Both the position numbers and the translations under genes were made by a program. A stretch of 64,000 nt of DNA from contig QXCR01000105.1 in assembly GCA_004380135.1 (NCBI GenBank), positions 52,941-116,940 of the forward strand. Reading direction: 5' to 3'. Each line of letters starts with the position of its first letter. Positions within the stretch are counted from its first letter, which is position 1. Shown piece by piece: positions 11,101 to 20,773 of the stretch. The stretch comes from Stemphylium vesicarium. Its lineage: Eukaryota; Ascomycota; Dothideomycetes; Pleosporales; Pleosporaceae. The notes beneath the pieces were generated by a model. It was not told the DNA's origin, searched no databases, and was given only the letters and a program-made list of their open reading frames with translations.

Positions 11101-12621
11101 ATGGCTACCACTGCGGATAAACGCATAATTGAGGAATCCCACACATCATGGCGTCAACGCTCCGAACTCGAGAAGATGGCCGATCTCCCTCAAGAATTGG
11201 AGGACGAACTCACCCGTCTCGACCAAGAATTCTGGATCTCTGGTGATAAGCTCAAAAAGATCGTCTCCCGCTTCCGCGAAGAGCTGGAGGAAGGGCTAGC
11301 AAATGACAACCAGAACATACCCATGAACATCACCTGGGTACACAACATGCCGACAAGGAAAGAGAAGGGTACGATACTGACTTTGGACCTTGGTGGAACG
11401 AACCTACGGGTATGCAAAGTAACCCTCCACGGTGAAGAAGGGAGAAGAGACAGGGTTTCAGAAAAGAGTACTCTGGAGCAAGCCCAATACAAACTCCCTC
11501 GATCACTCAAAACAGGATCCGCAGATGACCTATGGAACTTCATCGCCGAAAAAGTCGAAGCCTTTATCAAAGACCACAGCCTCGATGAAACGTACAGTAA
11601 AGAAAACCCAATGCCTCTAGGTTTCACATTCAGCTACCCGGCAACCCAACACGCCATCGATCACGCGATCCTACAAACCTGGACCAAAGGCTTCGACATC
11701 AGCGGCGTAGAAGGTACAGACGTAGCCCAAGCCCTGCGCAACAAATTGGCCTCGCGGCAGATCCCTGTAGAACTAATCTGCGTCATCAACGACACGGTGG
11801 GCGCATTGGTAGCCTCAGCCTACACGGACCCAGCCACCATCATCGGCGCAATTTTCGGCACAGGCTGCAACGCAGCATACATGGCGCACGTATCCAGTAT
11901 CAGCAAACTACCACCCAACGATGAGAGAATCCCGCAAACGGGAAAAGAGGCCAAAATGGCAATAAACTGCGAATACGGCGCCTTCGACAACCGCCTCGCT
12001 GTCTTGCCCCGCACAAAATACGACGCCCAGATCGACGCGCAGAGTCCGCGGCCGGGCGAACAGGCGTTTGAAAAGCTATCTGCGGGATTGTATCTTGGTG
12101 AGATATTTCGTCTTGTGCTTGTTGATCTTGTGGATCGGGGCTTGCTCTTCCAATCCCAGTCCGACAGGCAGTCGCAAGACTACAGCAAATTGAAACAAGA
12201 ATACACTCTCGATACGGGATTCCTCAGCCAAATCGAAGACGACACCTCCCCTTCCTTCTCCACCACACGCGACCTTTCTGCAGATACGCTCGGTCTCAAG
12301 CCTACAGACGTCGACGTGGAATTCTGCCGCAGAGTCGCTGAACTCGTTGCTGTGCGCGGTGCTCGCTTGTGCGCTTGTGGTGTCGCCGCGCTGTGCGGTA
12401 TCGAAGGGTTGGATAAAGGGAATGTAGCGGCGGATGGCAGTGTGGCGAACAAACACCCAAAGTTTAAGAAGAGGTGGGCGAAGGCGCTGGGAGAGGTTAT
12501 GGGGTGGGCGGAGGAGGAAAAAGAGGGCGAGGAGAGGGTCAGGATTACGAGTGCCGAGGATGGGAGTGGGGTTGGTTGTGCGATCATTGCGGCTATGGAG
12601 TTGGAGAGGAGGGGGAGATGA
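11101..12621 (+). CDS. Hexokinase-family sugar kinase, intronless
   Basis: A single-exon frame of 506 residues. The ATG at 11101 (AAAATGG context) is preferred; the frame extends upstream only to a TTG. Hexokinase motifs appear in order: phosphate loop LDLGGTNLRV, sugar loop LGFTFSYP, WTKGFDISGVEG, the catalytic-Asp block INDTVGALVASAYTDP, IFGTGCNAAYM, and INCEYGAFDN followed by SPRPGEQAFEKLSAGLYLGE. No key residue appears lost, so phosphorylation of glucose or a related hexose in the cytosol is likely. The segment before the phosphate loop (NMPTRKEKGT) departs from the usual hexokinase PTG version, so this may be one of the paralogues (regulatory or non-canonical hexokinases) known in Aspergillus. 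Confidence 0.9.
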   Translation: MATTADKRIIEESHTSWRQRSELEKMADLPQELEDELTRLDQEFWISGDKLKKIVSRFREELEEGLANDNQNIPMNITWVHNMPTRKEKGTILTLDLGGTNLRVCKVTLHGEEGRRDRVSEKSTLEQAQYKLPRSLKTGSADDLWNFIAEKVEAFIKDHSLDETYSKENPMPLGFTFSYPATQHAIDHAILQTWTKGFDISGVEGTDVAQALRNKLASRQIPVELICVINDTVGALVASAYTDPATIIGAIFGTGCNAAYMAHVSSISKLPPNDERIPQTGKEAKMAINCEYGAFDNRLAVLPRTKYDAQIDAQSPRPGEQAFEKLSAGLYLGEIFRLVLVDLVDRGLLFQSQSDRQSQDYSKLKQEYTLDTGFLSQIEDDTSPSFSTTRDLSADTLGLKPTDVDVEFCRRVAELVAVRGARLCACGVAALCGIEGLDKGNVAADGSVANKHPKFKKRWAKALGEVMGWAEEEKEGEERVRITSAEDGSGVGCAIIAAMELERRGR

Positions 12622-12629
12622 GGTGTATA

Positions 12630-12660
12630 GGGGTGTTGGGGTGTTGGGGTGTTGGGGTGT
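12630..12660 (+). repeat. Tandem 8-mer GGGGTGTT, about 3.9 copies
   Basis: Four back-to-back GGGGTGTT units begin nine bases after the hexokinase stop, placing four G4 runs in the 3' UTR sense strand, a G-quadruplex-capable layout. Confidence 0.85.
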
Positions 12661-13203
12661 AGTGGGTTGGATGTGAGTGGCAGGTAGAGAAGAACATGTG
12701 GTATGGATTGTGTTGTTTGATGATTCCATCCTACTTGTATTTTGTGTTGTGATTCACTGTCTGAGTATCGGCGTTGGTAATAGACTGCCGTACTCGGTAG
12801 GGTACAAACGTTTTCGTTTCAATTCTACTTTACTGCCGCCTCGCGAGTATCCTTTCCTGAGAACAGTCATGACATGTTCTTTCGTTGATACGGGTATCAT
12901 GGGCCCTTGGACTCGGCAATGCAGCTGTGTTCCCACCGTACCTGGATTTAGCATCGGTATGGAAATACAGCAAGTGCGATGGTGCCAAAGTCTCTCTTCC
13001 ACATATCCTCGGCTTCATGTCGAGCTTTGCCCGGAGTGGCGGATAGGGGGAAACGGGGACCTGCCGCTTGTTCGCACACCCTTCTCTTTATGTTGGCCTC
13101 TCCATACCCTGTATTGCAGCATGCAGACTACCAAAGCCCAATGGTTCCGTGTAGTGACCCAAGGCGAGCAGAATCAATCCATCTCTGCGGTAGTTGTCCC
13201 AGC
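12661..13203. other. Convergent 3' intergenic region
   Basis: Between the hexokinase (+) and VPS51 (-) stops. No gene seen. Confidence 0.5.
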
Positions 13204-14089
13204 TCACTCCGAATCATCCTCTTCCTCCTGCATGATAGCCTCGCACCGTTTCCTAAGCTCCTGCACACCCGCGACGCCTTTCCACTTATCCAATATCCTG
13301 CTAACCTCTTCCCATTCCTTCTCAGCCTCCTCCTCGCGCTCCTGTTCTACCATGATCTGAAGCCGTCTCGGCGTATCAAGCACCCATCTCACAGTCTCCT
13401 TTTGCTTCTGCTTCTTCTCTGCCTCAGCCTTGTCCGGCTCGTCTTGCTCCACCCTTATACTGATCCCCAGGCCCTCTTCTTTGGAGTGGTGGCTATCCTG
13501 CAGCGACGACGATAATGAAGCTGCGGTTTCGGCAATGTGCGATATGGCGGGGCCGAGGGTGTGTGTTGTGGGTGCGAGAGGATCCATGTTGCCGCGCATG
13601 CGGCGGATGGTGCTGGTTGCGGAGAGCAGCTTGGAGTAGTTGTCGTAGACGAGGGATTTGCGGTCGCTATCTAGATTTCTAATCTCTGTACGAAAGCAAG
13701 TAAGCGATTGCTCTGGCAGCTCATGTATTGTGTGTAGAGAACATACGCGACACGAGATCTGCTTCGACTTTCAATACACCTTGTAACCCCTCCCGTGCGA
13801 GTAGACCCTCGACAAAGGCTTCGGCATTGAAGTTGGAGGCGTCCAGCTCCGTCAGCGTCTCGTCCTCTTCCGGGCCTAGCTGATTCTTGGTTGTCTCCTC
13901 GGATATCCGCGCATCGGGTGTCGCATCCCTGGGGGCCGTCTTGATGCCATAGAATTCGCGGAGTGCGGCGCGATTACGACGGGCGGGTTGCTGGGCCGGG
14001 CGGTGCGAGGAGCTGCTGTCGATGGAAGTGCGGGTAAGGGAGGGACTGCGAATCGAGCTGCTGGCACGAGGAGAAGCTATTGTCGACAT
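13204..14089 (-). CDS. VPS51: Vps51-family subunit of the GARP tethering complex
   Basis: Exons 14089-13747 and 13685-13204 encode 274 residues. After a Ser-rich start comes the family hallmark REFYGI (about residue 45), then LDASNFNAEAFVEGLL, and, across the intron, IRNLDSDRKSLVYDNYSKLLSATSTIRRM, which matches the conserved Vps51/Vps67 N-terminal region. The C-terminal half is Glu/Lys-rich coiled coil. In yeast, Vps51 links the GARP complex to the t-SNARE Tlg1 for endosome-to-Golgi retrograde transport. The protein is short like fungal Vps51 rather than long like the animal one. It is divergent from RMI1, 219 bases away start to start, so the two may share a promoter. Confidence 0.85.
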
Positions 14090-14308
14090 GTTGCTCTGTT
14101 GGTGGGTTTGGGCATGACAGAGGTTTGCTTGTCGAGATGTAGACGTCGAGTTTCATGTGAAGGGCCGGCCGAGGCCACAATTCGGTGACATGGCCCCACG
14201 TCATTCTACGCGTCGCGTCTGCCACCATTTCTCACACCAGAAAAGTCACACTTGAATGCAAACATCCCGAACTGCACAAGAGGACATTGCGACAAATCCA
14301 GTCTAATC

Positions 14309-14986
14309 ATGGCAGCTAATATCGCAGCTGAGCTAACACAGCACCTTAACGCCCGTCATCTCTACCCTACGGCTGCATGGATGCAAGGCTTCCTCTCTAC
14401 TACTCGTCCTAATACCCCACTGCCCGCAATGAGGCAGACATCGCTTTTCCGCCTGCTCGCTACCGATATCACCACCTCGCTCAACCAGCCAGCCCCTTCA
14501 GTGTTCCCCAGCGATGTACTCAAAGGCACATTACATTCTCGCATCGTCCCCGGTCCCGTCATCTGCCAAGTGCTTGACATTGAAGACATTGGAAGTTCCC
14601 GCTGGTCACAAGTCGAAGCCATCGAAGCCAGAGAACGGGGCGAGATGACCAAAGGGCGAGAAATTGTGCGGGTGGTGGAACAAGAAAACGAGGGCACGGT
14701 CGAAGCTGCTGCGCCTACACAGAGCAAAGGACCTTTCAAGCTTTTGCTCCAGGATGCAAAAGGCCTCAAGATCTATGCTATGGATTTGAGAGGCATCGAT
14801 GGAATCAACACAAATATGACCATGGGCATCAAACTTTTACTCAGGAACGTCGATGTGAGAAGAGGGGTCCTCATGCTTGAGCCCGCCAATGTTCAGGTCT
14901 TGGGTGGCAAGCTAGAGGCTCTCGATAAGGCTTGGAAAGATGGGAGGAAGGAGCGGTTGATGGCTGCTGCAAGAACGACAGAATAG
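14309..14986 (+). CDS. RMI1: RecQ-mediated genome instability protein Rmi1
   Basis: An intronless 225-residue protein. The ATG at 14309 (ATCATGGC) is chosen over the in-frame one at 14252 because the Rmi1 fold begins soon after it. N-terminal helices (AELTQHLNARHLYPTAAWMQ) are followed by an OB fold: the segments LHSRIVPGPVICQVLDIEDIG, FKLLLQDAKGLKIYAMDL and GIKLLLRNVDVRRGVLMLEP match Rmi1 (DUF1767/OB). Rmi1 works with the Sgs1-type RecQ helicase and Top3 to dissolve double Holliday junctions. The size is close to that of yeast Rmi1. The C terminus is short and basic, with no second OB fold. Confidence 0.85.
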   Translation: MAANIAAELTQHLNARHLYPTAAWMQGFLSTTRPNTPLPAMRQTSLFRLLATDITTSLNQPAPSVFPSDVLKGTLHSRIVPGPVICQVLDIEDIGSSRWSQVEAIEARERGEMTKGREIVRVVEQENEGTVEAAAPTQSKGPFKLLLQDAKGLKIYAMDLRGIDGINTNMTMGIKLLLRNVDVRRGVLMLEPANVQVLGGKLEALDKAWKDGRKERLMAAARTTE

Positions 14987-15078
14987 GCCGCAGAGTGACG
15001 ACCGCGCCGCTAGCCTGCATCCGCAAGTTGCCACAATCGAAAGTACCACCAGCATACTTCCAAATCACACATTCAAGC

Positions 15079-17294
15079 ATGGCCACAATTTGCGATAGAT
15101 GTAGAAGCGTCCTGTTAGACAGCCCTACCCTTGACCCCACAGCCGAAGCCACGAAATCAACGCCAGGCCAAAAGAATTTGTATGCCAGGATAGTGGTGAG
15201 ACACTGGGTATTCCTCTTCACCAGGACAAGTAAACTGACGGTCTGGAATCAGTGTCACCAGCGCACAATCGCTTCTTTAACCAAATCGGTCGCAGACGAA
15301 TGCTATATCTGCTCATTCTTTTGAAATAACTTGTCCACGTCCAAACAAGAAGCCCTGCATGGCCTCCACGATCAGAAACACCGTCTCTCTCAAATCGACA
15401 CTGAAGACAGCATGTCTGACTGTGTCACGTACGCTGGTTTTCGACATATCATAGATAGAAATCTGATCTTATTCACTATAAGATTGAATTGGATTGTGGG
15501 GGCTAATCTCCTCAACGAGCCCATCACATTTGAGGTGCAGACAATTCAAGGTGAGCCGACTAATAGACAATGTCGGGTTCAGGCTGACTAGCACTAGACT
15601 ACGCTTCATGTGCTCATCTCTATCCAATTGGTAGCATCACAACTGAAGATACATCTTCGGATGCCTCTTTCCAGAAAGCAGCTACGTGGTTGTCGGATTG
15701 TGTTGAAAGCCATGAGAAATGTTGCGCGAGCGTTGATGAGACACCGTGGTACCCAACACGCCTCTTAGATGTGGGTGGCGTCGACAGCGATCGCGTTCCC
15801 GTAAAACTTATTCACACTGCTGAAGACCCGCCCATTGGACCTTATCTCACTCTAAGCCATCGTTGAGGCGATGCTAAATTTATACGACTCACACGATCGA
15901 TGGCATCCAAAGAATGCCCGGTGTTCCAGAGTTCGGAATTACCAGAAACCTTCCGAGACGCTGTGCAAGTAACCAGGGAACTCGGAATCAGATATTTGTG
16001 GATCGACTCGCTTTGCATCATTCAAGACAAGCACGACTGCCGAGATTGGTATCACGAAGCTAATCTAATGGATAAGGTTTACTTGCATTCTTATTGCAAT
16101 ATCTCTGCCGCGGACGCAAATGATAGCACTGGTGGTCTTTTCTGATCGCGCAGACCGTCGTCTTTTGGCCCGATCAGTGTTGAAGCTGATCTAAGCGATC
16201 TTATGGCAGGCCCCGGACTGAATGAATACTATTTGCATGACGTCGACATCTTCGACCGCAACATGTCACACGCTCCTGTTAACCAGCGCGGTTGGGTCTT
16301 CGAGGAGAGACTGCTTGCGCCACGCGTCCTATATTTTGGTCGCCACCAGCTGTTTTGGGAGTGTCGGGAGAAGGCTGCTTGTGAGTCCTTTCCAGGGTGG
16401 CTTCCACTGCCTTACCGCAATCTTGGCGTCAAGTTCTTGGAAAGGGGGGGACATGAGGACCCAAGTGCGCAGCGGAAAGAAGCAGACTTGAGTAAAGCCT
16501 GGAACCAAGTCTGGTTGAGCACCATTGTCTGGAAATACACAAGAATGGATCTGTCGGTCCCTAGCGACAAATTGGTCGCATTGTCGGGAGTTGCCAAACA
16601 TCTAATGCCTCATGTTGGTTGTGCGTACGTTGCTGGCATGTGGCGAGACCATCTCGAGGGCTCTTTGATATGGGAAACTCTGTATCAGTGCCCCTCTACG
16701 CGGCTCAAAAAATATCGCGCACCAACCTGCTCATGGGCTTCTGTAGACGGATGGATCAATACTCCATTTGGCAGTTGCAAAAAGACCCTGATCAGCGTTG
16801 AAGATGTTGTTGTCAAATGTGCGACTGAGGATACGACAGGAGCGGTGACAGGCGGATGGTTAGATTTCCGAGGCTCGTTAAAGCCCATAACGCTCCGTCA
16901 TGGTACTTTTGAGTCATCGAGAAACTGGACCGTTGTCATGGATGGGAGGCTTGTTCGTTCGCAGGACGAGAGTAAGGAAATGACATGGTGGGAGCTCCCC
17001 ACCGTTGCTCTTGATACCGACACACTCCATGAAACCGCCTTTGACGAGGACAACGCAAGAGAGCGCTTGTTCTTCATGCCTTGCCAGACTGGTTCGACAC
17101 CAAATATATCGACCGTATGCCTAGTACTCAAGCTGGTGGACGAGGACCAGGTATTATTCGAGAGAATCGGTGTTGTGTCATCCGGTGAACACCAGAACGA
17201 GGATAAGCTGTTGGCAGAGTTGGACGAAGAAACCAAGGCCCGTATGCCGTGTCTGCGTTACGAGGACGGTCTACACACGATCCGAATCATCTAG
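15079..17294 (+). pseudogene. HET-domain protein with three in-frame TGA codons
   Basis: Exons 15079-15195, 15253-15550 and 15598-17294 join into 703 codon positions. Both introns have good GT/AG ends, but TGA occurs at codons 63 (15322-15324), 228 (15864-15866) and 321 (16143-16145). The HET (heterokaryon incompatibility) domain is otherwise clear: YLTLSHR-stop-GD where the family has Trp-Gly, then RYLWIDSLCIIQDK with DW soon after, and RGWVFEERLLAPRVLYFG. The C-terminal half is open and ends HTIRII. HET proteins mediate non-self recognition and cell death after hyphal fusion. With no frameshift and intact splice sites, this is either a recently inactivated allele or a set of sequence errors. 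The second TGA replaces a Trp that is nearly invariant. Confidence 0.8.
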
Positions 17295-17735
17295 ATCGCC
17301 ATCTAGACCCAGCCAAGCCCTTGAATTCCAACCTTCAGTTGTCATGCCTCCTTCCAGTCCAGATAAAGGAAGCTCTGCTTTCCAGGTGTCCCACTGAAAG
17401 ATGGAGCCAGCACGCCTCTGACGAGCACTTGACCGGAAGAGGTGGTGATGTTCAGGGTTCAAGTCTAGGTGTGAGGCACTGCAAAGCGGGACAAGTGGGG
17501 CGAGCCGCGTTCGACAGCCACTAAGGAAACGGCGGCCGCGAATCATCTGAACACGCGACAGCCATGGATTGCGGATTATGGCCCAGACGCACAGTCAGCC
17601 GGTGACGTAGGGCGAGTCTTGTTTGTATATGACTACACGCTTTTCCCGCTCGCCGACGCAGGACCGATAACCGCTGCGTTGGAATATCTCGAAGAGCATC
17701 ACCAGTCGACTAAAAATCAACCAATCATAATCATC
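17295..17735. other. Intergenic region
   Basis: No gene seen. The frames here are short; the right end is the leader of the small gene at 17736. Confidence 0.5.
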
Positions 17736-18257
17736 ATGGCCTCTACCGATCATACTGCGCAGTTCCAAGGTATGTCCTCAGCCTTTCAATCTGCTCTGCC
17801 TGCTCGTTCAGCAGTAGAAAAATAAAAAGAGAAAAGTTGCGACAACAACGACCACATGCGCTAACACAGCACAGAACCTCCTGTCGACATCACTCCCGAA
17901 GCTACCTCGAGCACCTCCGAACCCGAACGCGACACAAGCACCCAATTCCAAGGTTCGTAAACCTGCACCACTACCCACTCCTACCTTCACTATCCCACCT
18001 TTACTAACACCCGGCAAACAGAGCCAATAACCCCCCATTCCTCCACCGACTCCTCGTCCAGCAACAACTCCACCACCAACGACGACACTGCGCTGCACAA
18101 GACGACAACCGAGAAACTCAAGGATGCGGTGAAGAAGCCTTTTACCTCGTCATCTTCATCGGAGAGCTCGCACAAGCTAGGTAAGAGGGATATCACGTCT
18201 CCCGAGATGGCGGCTGCGAATGAGGTGCTCGCGGCTAAGGATTTGAAGTCGCCGTAG
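17736..18257 (+). CDS. Small Ser/Thr-rich orphan protein with duplicated exon motif
   Basis: Not recognised. Three exons, 17736-17769, 17875-17952 and 18022-18257, give 115 residues. Both introns are phase 1 with GT/AG ends and sit after the same sequence: the end of exon 1 reads TAQFQ and continues EPPVDITPE in exon 2, and the end of exon 2 reads STQFQ and continues EPITPHS in exon 3. Exon 2 is 78 bases, symmetric and skippable without frameshift. The rest is low-complexity Ser/Thr/Asn, then a charged helix (TTEKLKDAVKKPF) and a conserved-looking end MAAANEVLAAKDLKSP. There is no signal peptide or membrane segment. It is probably disordered and cytosolic. Confidence 0.65.
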
Positions 18258-18910
18258 TTATGGGAGGCTTAATGTGTGATGAACGGTGTCATGGCTGGGG
18301 TTTTTCTGCTCTTTTGCCTGGAAGATTCGCGGGCTGGTAGTGGGAATATGAAGGCGAGGCCTGTCTGAGGAGGAGTTTTGGGTTCATGTGAGGTATTTTC
18401 TTGGTGTGTCTCTTTTTCCTCTTATCCCTTGTTCTATTGGGGAATCACTATACCACCCTACTTGCAAAATCATCATAAAACCCCTGGGATCTTTGCCCAC
18501 TTGCAGTACACACGAAGAACACACCCCGCCACCGTGTTGCCGCCATATTTTGCTGAACTGACGTTGTCATGTGGCATTGAGCTGCAAACACCCTAACTAG
18601 GGCTACTGCAAATGAACGAACGACACGCGGTTTCTTTATGGAACAAAAGTCGTTGTATATTTGATAAAGCACGGATACATGTGTACGGACAGAGCAAGTG
18701 TCAAGAAAGAGAAAGTGATAATAATAAGATAATGGCAAAAGGAGTTGCACCCATGCCCTCCCACTCTTCCACCATTTCCATAGCCAGTCAAACCCCGACC
18801 GCATATTTTTATATTTCCCTCTTCCCTCTTCCCCTCATCACGCAACCCCACCCAAAAGAAGAAAGAAAACGAACCCGAGAAAGTAAATCATGAACTAAAC
18901 CCGCAAGCCC
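18258..18910. other. Convergent 3' intergenic region
   Basis: Between the small gene (+) and the GH20 gene (-). No gene seen. Confidence 0.5.
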
Positions 18911-20773
18911 CTAAGCAGCAGGTTCATGCAACGCCGTCTGATCCAAATAAAGATCACAAGCATGCGGATGCTGTAGACAATACTTGGGCATAAGCGGACT
19001 GGCCTCAACACCCACCGCAACAAGATACTCCCTAAAGTTAAGAATACGCTGCGTCAACTCCGTCGTACGCTTGTTGCCATCCGCATCCCTGTTTCCGCTC
19101 CAGACGAGTTCCGCGAGCGCCGCAGCGCGCGGCCAAATCTTCTGGCTCACGACCACCGAGTCGACTTGCTCGGACCACAGGGGCGCGATGGCGCCTTGCA
19201 CGAGACTCTTCTGGGTGTCGGTGAGGTTGAGGGTGAAATCAAAGTCGTAGATACGCTGCCATGTCTTGTACGGCGCGCACCACGATCCGCCTGTTCCGCC
19301 CCAGTTGAAGTTCAGGCTGCCGTCTGTGGCGTTGGGGTTGACCATGACGTTGTAACGGGGATCGTTGCCGACCCAGCCGCCATAGCCGCAGTCCAGGTAC
19401 ATGAAGTCGGAGCTGGAGACAATGACGCGGTAGCCCTGGTCGGTGAGGTTGCTAATGTGGTCGAGGCCGTTATTCCAGGCTTGCAGGATAACGTCCTTGG
19501 GGACGACGCCTGTGGCAGCTACGTCGGCGGATATCTTGACGTCTTCCCACATGACGAATGTCTTGTTGGCTTGGGCGCGGAAGGCAGGGAGGGCGCGGTC
19601 GACCCAGACTTGGTAAAGGTCACCCATTGTTTTTCCTGATGCGAAGAAGTCGCGTGCGAGTGAGGAGAAGTTGTTGCAGTTTAGGAAGAGCTCGTCGCCG
19701 CCAATGTGGAACCAGTTGTCCGGGAAGATGTCGGCCATTTCTTTGTAGACTTGGCCGGCGACGTCGTAGGTTTTGTTGTTGAGAATGTCGAGTTGCCCTG
19801 GGTTGGGCTCCACGGCTGTGTGGAGCGCCCAGTCGTCGTTGGACCACCAGCTGTCCTGACAGGTTAGGATGGACTCGTCGACTTGCGCCCAGCCTGAGCT
19901 GGCGTGGCCTGGCATGTCGATTTCTGGGAGAATACGTACTCCGCGGGCTGCGGCGTAGGCAATGACTTCTTTCAACATGTCCTGAGTGAAGATCTCGTTG
20001 GCAGAGTAGGCATCATCCGTCATTTCGGGATATGCGTTGATTTCTACGGGCCAGGACTGCGAGTCGATGATGTGCCAGTGTAGGACGTTGAGCTTGGAAA
20101 GCGCCATTCCGTCGATTTGCTCGAAAATCTTGGCTTTGGTGATGAAGTTGCGGCCAGTATCGATCATGATACCGCGAACAGGGTAGAGAGGCGCATCCTG
20201 GACTGAGACGGGCTGCTCGATAATCAGGTTGCCGGAACCGTCATTGATGACCATTTGCTGTAGAGTGGTAAGAGCGTGAAGGGCGCCATAGACGGTCTCG
20301 GCAGTGATGTCAACGCTGTCTGATGCAGAGACAAGTTCCAGTGTGTAGGATTCATCGACGCCATGTTGGAGTTGGGCATGTGTGTCTGCTACATCGATCT
20401 TGACAGTCGTTACCGAACTTGTACAGTTCCCCGGAGTGCTGTACTGCCTCCTGCTCTTCCTCCTGGACGCTCCAGCAGATGCAGTAGGGAAAGGCTCAAA
20501 TGACGGGACCGGGGCTTCAACAGCTGCGGGAATCCATTTTAGTTCCGTAGCCGTCTTGAGCATACGGTCGAAAGCATCGGAGAGTACTTGATGGTCCGGG
20601 GCATCCAAAGTCACGGACCCTACGGAGAAGCATCCAGCATCGCCCCAGGTAATGTTTGTAGGCTTGGGAAGAGGGTTTGCGGCAACGGCTTCAGTCCGTC
20701 TGATGAATAAGGCTGAGGCCGTAAGCACCGAGGCCAGGGTGAAGTCGCGCATTTCTGATGATTGTAGTACCAA
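18911..20773 (-). CDS. Secreted GH20 beta-N-acetylhexosaminidase
   Basis: An intronless frame of 620 residues, or 613 if the Met at residue 8 (MRDFTLAS) starts the protein; that one gives a better signal peptide (hydrophobic to about residue 31). An N-terminal GH20b-like domain precedes the TIM barrel: YPVRGIMIDTGRNF (about 197), LHWHIIDSQSWP (231-242), ILPEIDMPGHASSGW (about 281), and the catalytic Asp-Glu pair in HIGGDE (356-361). Later Trp-rich blocks (FVMWEDVK, ILQAWNN, WPRAAALAELVWSG) close the substrate pocket. The enzyme removes terminal GlcNAc from chitin oligomers or glycans outside the cell and is used in wall turnover and chitin use. All key residues are present. Confidence 0.95.
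   Translation of the reverse strand: MVLQSSEMRDFTLASVLTASALFIRRTEAVAANPLPKPTNITWGDAGCFSVGSVTLDAPDHQVLSDAFDRMLKTATELKWIPAAVEAPVPSFEPFPTASAGASRRKSRRQYSTPGNCTSSVTTVKIDVADTHAQLQHGVDESYTLELVSASDSVDITAETVYGALHALTTLQQMVINDGSGNLIIEQPVSVQDAPLYPVRGIMIDTGRNFITKAKIFEQIDGMALSKLNVLHWHIIDSQSWPVEINAYPEMTDDAYSANEIFTQDMLKEVIAYAAARGVRILPEIDMPGHASSGWAQVDESILTCQDSWWSNDDWALHTAVEPNPGQLDILNNKTYDVAGQVYKEMADIFPDNWFHIGGDELFLNCNNFSSLARDFFASGKTMGDLYQVWVDRALPAFRAQANKTFVMWEDVKISADVAATGVVPKDVILQAWNNGLDHISNLTDQGYRVIVSSSDFMYLDCGYGGWVGNDPRYNVMVNPNATDGSLNFNWGGTGGSWCAPYKTWQRIYDFDFTLNLTDTQKSLVQGAIAPLWSEQVDSVVVSQKIWPRAAALAELVWSGNRDADGNKRTTELTQRILNFREYLVAVGVEASPLMPKYCLQHPHACDLYLDQTALHEPAA

Noticed and set aside
12076..12729. 217-codon frame antisense to the hexokinase
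   Set aside because: Low-complexity Thr/Pro/Ser translation opposite a well-supported gene.
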